NCBI RefSeq assembly: GCF_036785885.1
Contig: NC_092316.1
Span: forward strand, 50,539,001 to 50,603,000
Origin: Coffea arabica
Lineage: Eukaryota; Streptophyta; Magnoliopsida; Gentianales; Rubiaceae
DNA length: 64,000 nucleotides
Direction of reading: 5' to 3'
The number at the start of each line of letters is the position of its first letter. Position 1 is the first letter of the stretch. A program made the position numbers and the translations under genes. Positions 58,428 through 64,000 of this stretch are shown here, one piece after another. A model generated the notes under the pieces. That model was not told where the DNA came from, did not search any database, and was given only the letters and a program-made list of their open reading frames with translations.

Positions 58428-58693
58428 CCAAATTGGTACCCTTGACAACTTTTGGCCTCTTATCTATTTTAAATCTCAAATTGGTTCCTCAACAATATAA
58501 AGCGTCAAACTTTGATCCTTAAGTTAATTTTTACAGTTAAATGGGTCAAAATTTGCCATTGGATCCATCAATTTTAACGGTAGAAATAGATATAAAGGAT
58601 CAAAATTTAACATCTTTTATTGTTAAGGATCAATTTAAAATTTGAAATAGAGGAGGGATCACTCAAAGGTTGATGATTGTACCTAAATTTGAC
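58428..58693. mobile_element. foldback MITE
   Basis: Arms of about 90 bp are inverted, with TCAAACTTTGATCC/GTTAAATTTTGATCC blocks near the centre and CTCAAATTGGTTCCTCAACA/TTTAAATTGATCCTTAACAA (reverse complement) further out. No coding capacity. Confidence 0.6.
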
Positions 58694-59640
58694 GCTTTTT
58701 CAAGTTCCAACATAGCAAGAACATCATGTACCTCAGGCGAATATCATGAATGACTTGCCATAGTACATACTTTTACGGGTTAATGTTATACTGTATACTA
58801 TATGGGCTTCTGGTTTTTTCAATTATTGGAGCTGGCAGTTGGCCAATACTATGTGACCAGTAGAAGATCTTGTTAGTCAAAAAGTAAATCAGAAAGGGAC
58901 GAAAACGCATGTATCAGATCACGAAGAAAATTTTAGATGTAGTGCGGCCGCCGGGGCAGCCATTTTTAAGATTTTGACTGGGAATCTGGGATAATGAGGT
59001 TTTGATTGTGATAGAACGACAGATAGAGTGCTAGTGGAATTGGAATCATTCTAATTACGACGATACAAGTAAAATTTTCATTTAATTTTGAGGTGTGACG
59101 TCCATATTTACCATGTCCCTTTTTATGTAGTAATTATATATAACAATAGCTAGGACGAAAAAACTCTGCAAGTGCAAAGTGCAAAACCATATGGAGAAGT
59201 ATCACAATTTCAAATGAGATAATGGAAACGCTCTATGAATCCATGCAGCTTCTATGAATCCCATGACAAAATAGATTTGATTCATTAAACATTCTATGAA
59301 TCTATACAACTTTTATCAGATCGTCAATAGGTTATTTCTTGGTAGCAGTTGTTACTACTGTATAGTTAATAGTTATGAGTATTGACACAGGATGGTGTCA
59401 TTTAATTGTACCTGATTTTTTACTTGAGTTGGTTGTCTGCTTGCCTAAGTCATTTCTCTTTTCATATAGTGTTTCAAATGCTTCCTTGAGCGGTTATACG
59501 TACAGCTAACCTTTTCTATAATAACTACTAAAACCTTTGCTGCCTCTCCAGAAAAAGGCATCGGGAATTTTACCCTTTCAGTGCCAAAGGGTAAAAATCT
59601 CATTTTAAATTTGTCCTTCAATTGGAGGGAAAACCATCAT
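58694..59640. other. intergenic, no gene recognised
   Basis: Nothing supported beyond AT-rich sequence. Confidence 0.4.
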
Positions 59641-60868
59641 GTGATGTAATATATTGCACAAGTTGTCTAATACGAATTATATATCTGGCATGATATTCTA
59701 GTACTCATGCGTATTTTAACTTTTTTTTTTATTTTAGTCCCATATATATATTTCTTGTTTTTGTATAAAAAGTGGATAAGCATGCAGTTCTGAATGTTAG
59801 ATATTCATTTTTTTCGTACTTGCTTTATCTCTTCGTTGTGTTATTTTGTAATCATATGGCTTGTATTCTTCTTCAACTTACAAAGTGTCAATGTCGTTCG
59901 TTGGATATTCCCATATTCCTCTTCTTTAGTTGTCGAGTTTTTCTCTTTTTTTTTTTTGGCTTATTTTTTTTTCCCTTTTCCTCTTTCATGGTTCATAACT
60001 GTTGTTTCTTTTCCTCCTTCATGGTTCAATTCTGCGGCCAATTTTGATTGGACAGTTTAATGATAATTGGATGGATGCATGGGAAAATTTTCTCGAGTGT
60101 ATTTTAGTGTCGTTTTACAGTTTTGGAGGTATATAAGTTTCATCTTTACTCGGTAAAGTAGTAGCACAAGTGAGTCAACTATTAACAGTTTACCCTTAAA
60201 ATTATCACCGATTCCCTGAATTGTAATATTTTTGCACAAGAAATTGTTTTTTTCTTTTGTTTTGCCCAAAACATAGCACTTAGCCAATTAACTTCTTATT
60301 TGGTACACAAACCCTAGAGAACAGAGCAACAAAGATATAAATTGATTGAAATTTTTAGTAAAAACAAACAGAGAGAAATTATTTAAACATTGAAAGTTGC
60401 CTGATTAAAAACAGAGCCATGTTTTTGCTTGGAGCCATGTTTTGGAGCATCCCCTGCTTGACAATTGGCGGTGCTGACACATGGTTATTCTAAGGTCCCT
60501 AAGAGCTAGAATTTGTGCAAGTTAATGGCTGTATCTTGGATAATCTAATTAACTTCTGCAATTGGAATATAGATGAGCACTTTCTTGCGACGCAGTGCAA
60601 CTTTTTGGGCCGTAGAGAATAGTAGTGAACGGTTCAGTACCAGAATTTGATTAGTAGGTAGTGTAACCTTGAACGTTAATTAGTAGTGAAAGGGATGGAC
60701 CCTTAAATTAATTAAGTTTCTTACATATGATCTACATGAGAGGATGGACCCTTACTGCTACGTATATCCACTTTTGAAGTTACATATTTGGAGAAAATAT
60801 TCAAGAATGATTAGTTGATAAAAAATGAAATCCAACTTGGTATGCTTATTTTTAATGCAAAACAGGGT
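59641..60868 (-). pseudogene. flank and intron relic of another defensin-like unit
   Basis: From 59641 to about 60420 the sequence matches the 3' flank of the units at 15780-16828 and 36230-36784. From about 60700 to 60868 it matches the intron region near exon 1 seen at 23745-23950 and 37157-37340 (GAGATGGACCCTTA, ATTCAAGAATGATTAGTTGAT). The expected exon 2 between them is missing and exon 1 is cut off by a poly-T run at 60869. It is the remains of a unit next to the intact gene at 61664. Confidence 0.6.
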
Positions 60869-61425
60869 TTTTTTTTTTTTTTTTCCATTTTTCTGCCTGT
60901 TTTGGGCACTCTCTTTTGTCCGATCATGTTGCTTATTGTTCTGTGCTTGACTACTTCTTTTTGAGTTTTATATGCTTTTGTTATCGTTTTCCCATTGTTG
61001 CCCTTTACAGCATTCCTTCCTGCCCCTGGTTTTGTGGCCAAAAATTGTGTTTGCATTTGTTTTTTGAATCAAATTTGCAGCTGAAATTTTTTTTTATTAG
61101 GTACTTCTTAACTGTTACTATTTTTGTACATCAATTCACTGTCTAATTTGTTTCATTGATGTTATTAAATTTTTTGGAAATTTCTATTACCCCTTTAACT
61201 TTAAGTATCATATGGATGATTGTAATTTGATAAACTCTTGTTACATCATTCAATATATAATTTCTTTTTGTTGTCCAACAAGGATCACTTCAATGTATAG
61301 CTTAAATTCCTAAAATCTCCTAAGGGTTGGCTTCACTTTTTACAAATCCAACGGCGAATTGATACTTATCAATACGATACTGTCTGTCGCATCCTTGATG
61401 CATTCTTGTATTAACAAAGTATAAG

Positions 61426-61529
61426 TGGTAATCTAAGAATAGATAATATTTTACGTAATATATGAAAAAAAAAATACTGGCAATCTAAGAATAGATAATA
61501 CTTTACGTAATATATGAAAAATACTTCTT
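61426..61529. repeat. 52-bp tandem duplication
   Basis: ATCTAAGAATAGATAATA starts at 61431 and again at 61483. It lies just past the 3' end of the defensin-like gene at 61664. Confidence 0.9.
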
Positions 61530-61663
61530 TGTCAACAATAAGAATTCAGAGGAAACTTTCACGGTACTAAAGGAAAACTTATTCTTGAAAAATTAATCAA
61601 AATTCCCTCTAAAGCCTAAGTGATAGATTTATTTGGAAATTGGAAGTTGCCCGTAATTCAAGA

Positions 61664-62558
61664 TTAACAAGGCTTTAAGCAAACGCACTTGCCAAGAAAA
61701 TGAGTACATTTTCCATCAGGAATATTTTCTTCTGCACAGGCACGACGGCAGCTTGATCTACGGATGCAAGGGCCTATGAAGTGGGCTGCTGGTTTGGGGC
61801 AAACCTTGGCTTCAACTTCAACGATGGCATCATCTGTGATTGAAAAACGAACGAAACTGAATTAAACACTTTGCATATTAAACAAACAAACAAACAAAAA
61901 AATTGTGAATTTGCATACCAAAGTTTCATGCATGGGAGAAATGGACCAGGATGGTGTTAATTCAAAACATAGAAATGTCCTCTTCAAGATGCAATGCATT
62001 TTACATTTATATGGATGTTGTACAGATGCAGCTAAATTGATTGAATCTGCTATTTTCTTTGAAACAAAATAACTTTGTCGTGAATTGAACCCTATGCCCC
62101 ATCCAAATATTGAGTACAAAACAAATACAAACTATTTAACCACTGAGGTTGGTCCAATGATCAAGGAAGAGCTCTTAAGGATCTATCCGTTGTTAGGTTT
62201 AGAGTGTAGTTGGGGATAGGAAGGGTATGGAACGGCGTGGAAGGGTAAAGAAGAAGAAGAAGAAGAATATAAACTATTCTGAAATTAGACTGAGTTTCAT
62301 GCATATTCATCTGCATACAAAAAGATGGAACCGTTGGTCATTCAAATTAACTTTTGAACTTATAGACGTTCAAATAAAAATAAAGTGCCAGACAAATGGG
62401 GAAAAACTATTCGTGAATGATTAGTTGATGCAAAATGAACTTTAACTTGGTACGCCCATTATAAATCCAGAACACGGAAGAATTGCTGGAATCAGATACT
62501 TACTGGAGAAGAAAAGAAAGATCAAGAAAAAGACACCAATGAATTTCCTCATGTCCAT
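61664..62558 (-). CDS. defensin-like peptide precursor, intact two-exon gene
   Basis: Exon 1 is 62558-62504 and encodes MDMRKFIGVFFLIFLFFS, then one base before a GTAAGT donor. Exon 2 is 61833-61664 after a CAG acceptor, phase 1, ending in TAA. The spliced precursor is 74 residues: hydrophobic signal peptide, acidic VEVEA linker, and about 47 mature residues with eight cysteines in plant defensin spacing, including CX3C and CXC. The mature part is more basic (several Arg and Lys) than that of the gene at 36785, as expected for a membrane-active antimicrobial defensin; that role is inferred. The intron is 670 bases. TATA and CCAAT boxes lie 87-107 bases upstream of the start. Confidence 0.9.
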
Positions 62559-62644
62559 CCTAAGCTTCAGTTGTTTTTCTTCTTATCTTCCTTTCTAGTT
62601 CAACCTTGTCAGAAAAATTTGTTTTGGTGCAGATGATCGAGCCC

Positions 62645-62664
62645 TTATATAACATATAGATTGG
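62645..62664 (-). promoter_or_regulatory. TATA and CCAAT boxes of the defensin-like gene at 61664-62558
   Basis: On the minus strand CCAAT (62664-62660) precedes TATATAAGGGC (62651-62641). Position and order match the other units. Confidence 0.65.
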
Positions 62665-62717
62665 CAAAGATAATCATCATGGAAAGATTAGATATTGGTG
62701 GTAAAATTTGGTATGCG

Positions 62718-62883
62718 TATATATTTATACCAAAATATCTCATTTTCCTTTTATTTGTGGTAACTTGCTCAATTTATCCTTTGATGCCTCTAGATGCACG
62801 TATAAATTTATATCAAAATATCTCATTTTCCTTTTATTTGGGGTAACTTAATCGATTTATCCCTGAATTTCTCTAGATGCACG
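62718..62883. repeat. 83-bp tandem duplication
   Basis: Two units (62718-62800 and 62801-62883) each contain CAAAATATCTCATTTTCC and end CTCTAGATGCACG. The second unit runs directly into the U6-like sequence. Confidence 0.88.
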
Positions 62884-62964
62884 GACGTCCGATAAAATTG
62901 AAATGATACAGAGAAGATTAGCATGACCCTCGCACAAGAATAATACGTACAAATCGAGAAATGG
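62884..62964 (+). pseudogene. U6 snRNA pseudogene, 5'-truncated
   Basis: About 80 bases match plant U6 snRNA from near nucleotide 20 to the GAGAAATGG near its 3' end, including the conserved ATACAGAGAAGATTAGCATG. Roughly ten positions differ, mostly G to A and C to T. The 5' stem-loop is missing, and neither an upstream sequence element nor a correctly placed TATA is present, so it is not a functional gene. It is probably a retrocopy. Confidence 0.85.
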
Positions 62965-64000
62965 ATGATGTCTCCAGATGTGCACTCGTTTGTGGCAGAT
63001 GAACACAAGTGTGGTTGTTCTCGAGCTAACTTTTCTAAATATTAAATAAATTTATTGTCCACACTTTTTTTTATGTTAATCAATAACATAGTATCCAAAT
63101 ATTAAAGGCACAAATCAGTTGAATATCATATGAAAGACTTTATGGATGGATAACTATTAGCGTGAAACTGTTGCTGAAGGATGTCAACTTATTCACTTTC
63201 TCTGTCTTGTATAAAAGGGTCCCTAATATTGGCAACTTGGCATAATTATTTTTCCACAAAAGAACGAAAGAATTGGTATGATTTTGGTAATTAAGCATAT
63301 GATATGCGTAAAAGTTGCCTTTTCTTTTCAAATTTGTTGTCATTGTTAATTGCCTAATCCCTTGGCTAACGCTAGTTGCTCCTAAAGACAAGATTTTATT
63401 TCATGAATATATTATTTCCTGCTTTCCTTTTTTTTTCTTTTTTTCTTTTCCCTTTGTGTTATTTTGCCGTTTAATATGTGCTGTTTATTTTGGTATCCGG
63501 CTAAAATCCTTCCAAAATAAAGTAACCGGAAGTATTTCTCCCTTATATTTATACACTTTTCTTAAGTAAACTAGTTTTGTACCCATTCGTTGAATGGGAA
63601 TTGTTTAAAAATAATAAAATATTTAGTGTAGTTCATAAAAATATTTGCATAAAATACAAACTTATTGTATAATCTATTATAACATTTCTTAAATACATTA
63701 CTATGTGCACATTGTTATTCAAAAATAGTCTTATGATGTAAATTTAAACATCTAATTCAGTGATTAATAATTCAAAAATGCAAAAAAAAAAAACATTCAA
63801 CAATATGATAACATTCAAAAACTTGAAAATAGACAAGATCAATCTTGGCTGATCTTCTGTAAACAAAAGAATGGCCAACCCGTTACCAAAACATCAATTT
63901 TGGTACTTAATATAAATGGTTTAAAGGTTAATGTGAAAAGAAAAGAACCTGAATGAAATATTAATAAAAGATCAGAATTCAAAATCAATCAAGTCATAGG
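62965..64000. other. intergenic, no gene recognised
   Basis: AT-rich with poly-T runs near 63427-63448 and a poly-A run at 63782. No supported feature. Confidence 0.4.

Noticed and set aside
62884..62964. A functional U6 snRNA gene
   Set aside because: The 5' end and its promoter elements are absent and conserved positions are changed.

Overview
This is a 64 kb piece of an AT-rich flowering-plant nuclear genome. The evidence is split genes with GT-AG introns, plant-only families (pectin methylesterase inhibitors, a germin-like protein, defensin-like peptides), tRNA-Asp-primed LTR elements, plant L1-type LINEs with an RNase H domain, and dense MITEs. The repeat families look like those of an asterid dicot, but the species cannot be fixed from the sequence alone. 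There are few host genes; most of the window is layered transposable elements.

Layout. (1) 2.1-9.2 kb holds a tandem triplet of membrane-anchored pectin methylesterase inhibitor (PMEI) genes on the plus strand. The first and third are intact. The middle one is dead and is interrupted by a 394-bp palindrome. SINE, Stowaway-like and Mutator-like insertions lie between them. (2) 10.3-14.2 kb holds a hAT-like MITE and a 5'-truncated LINE, both with target-site duplications. (3) 15.6-38.1 kb and 59.6-62.6 kb carry a dispersed minus-strand array of two-exon defensin-like genes. Two are intact (36785-38096 and 61664-62558). One is a frameshifted pseudogene whose intron contains a complete 6.4-kb non-autonomous LTR retrotransposon (17190-23592). 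Others are relics. (4) 29.6-35.6 kb is a full-length LINE on the minus strand with both ORFs open and a perfect 17-bp target-site duplication. (5) 39-51.5 kb is nested repeats: a reductase-like pseudogene fragment, a decayed LTR piece, a truncated LINE, a nearly full-length LINE with one premature stop in ORF2, and a 620-bp chimeric LTR/LINE segment present twice about 8.9 kb apart. A 277-bp foldback closes this block. (6) 51.5-56.5 kb and 57.3-59.6 kb are mostly MITEs around an intact germin-like gene at 56633-57310. (7) 62.7-64 kb has an 83-bp tandem duplication joined to a 5'-truncated U6 snRNA pseudogene, then nothing recognisable.

How the genes fit together. The expressed-looking host genes all encode secreted or cell-wall-facing proteins: PMEI domains that could restrain pectin methylesterase, a cupin of the extracellular matrix, and small cysteine-rich defensins. 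There is no operon-like logic. The arrangement is two local gene-family expansions that are being broken up by retrotransposons.
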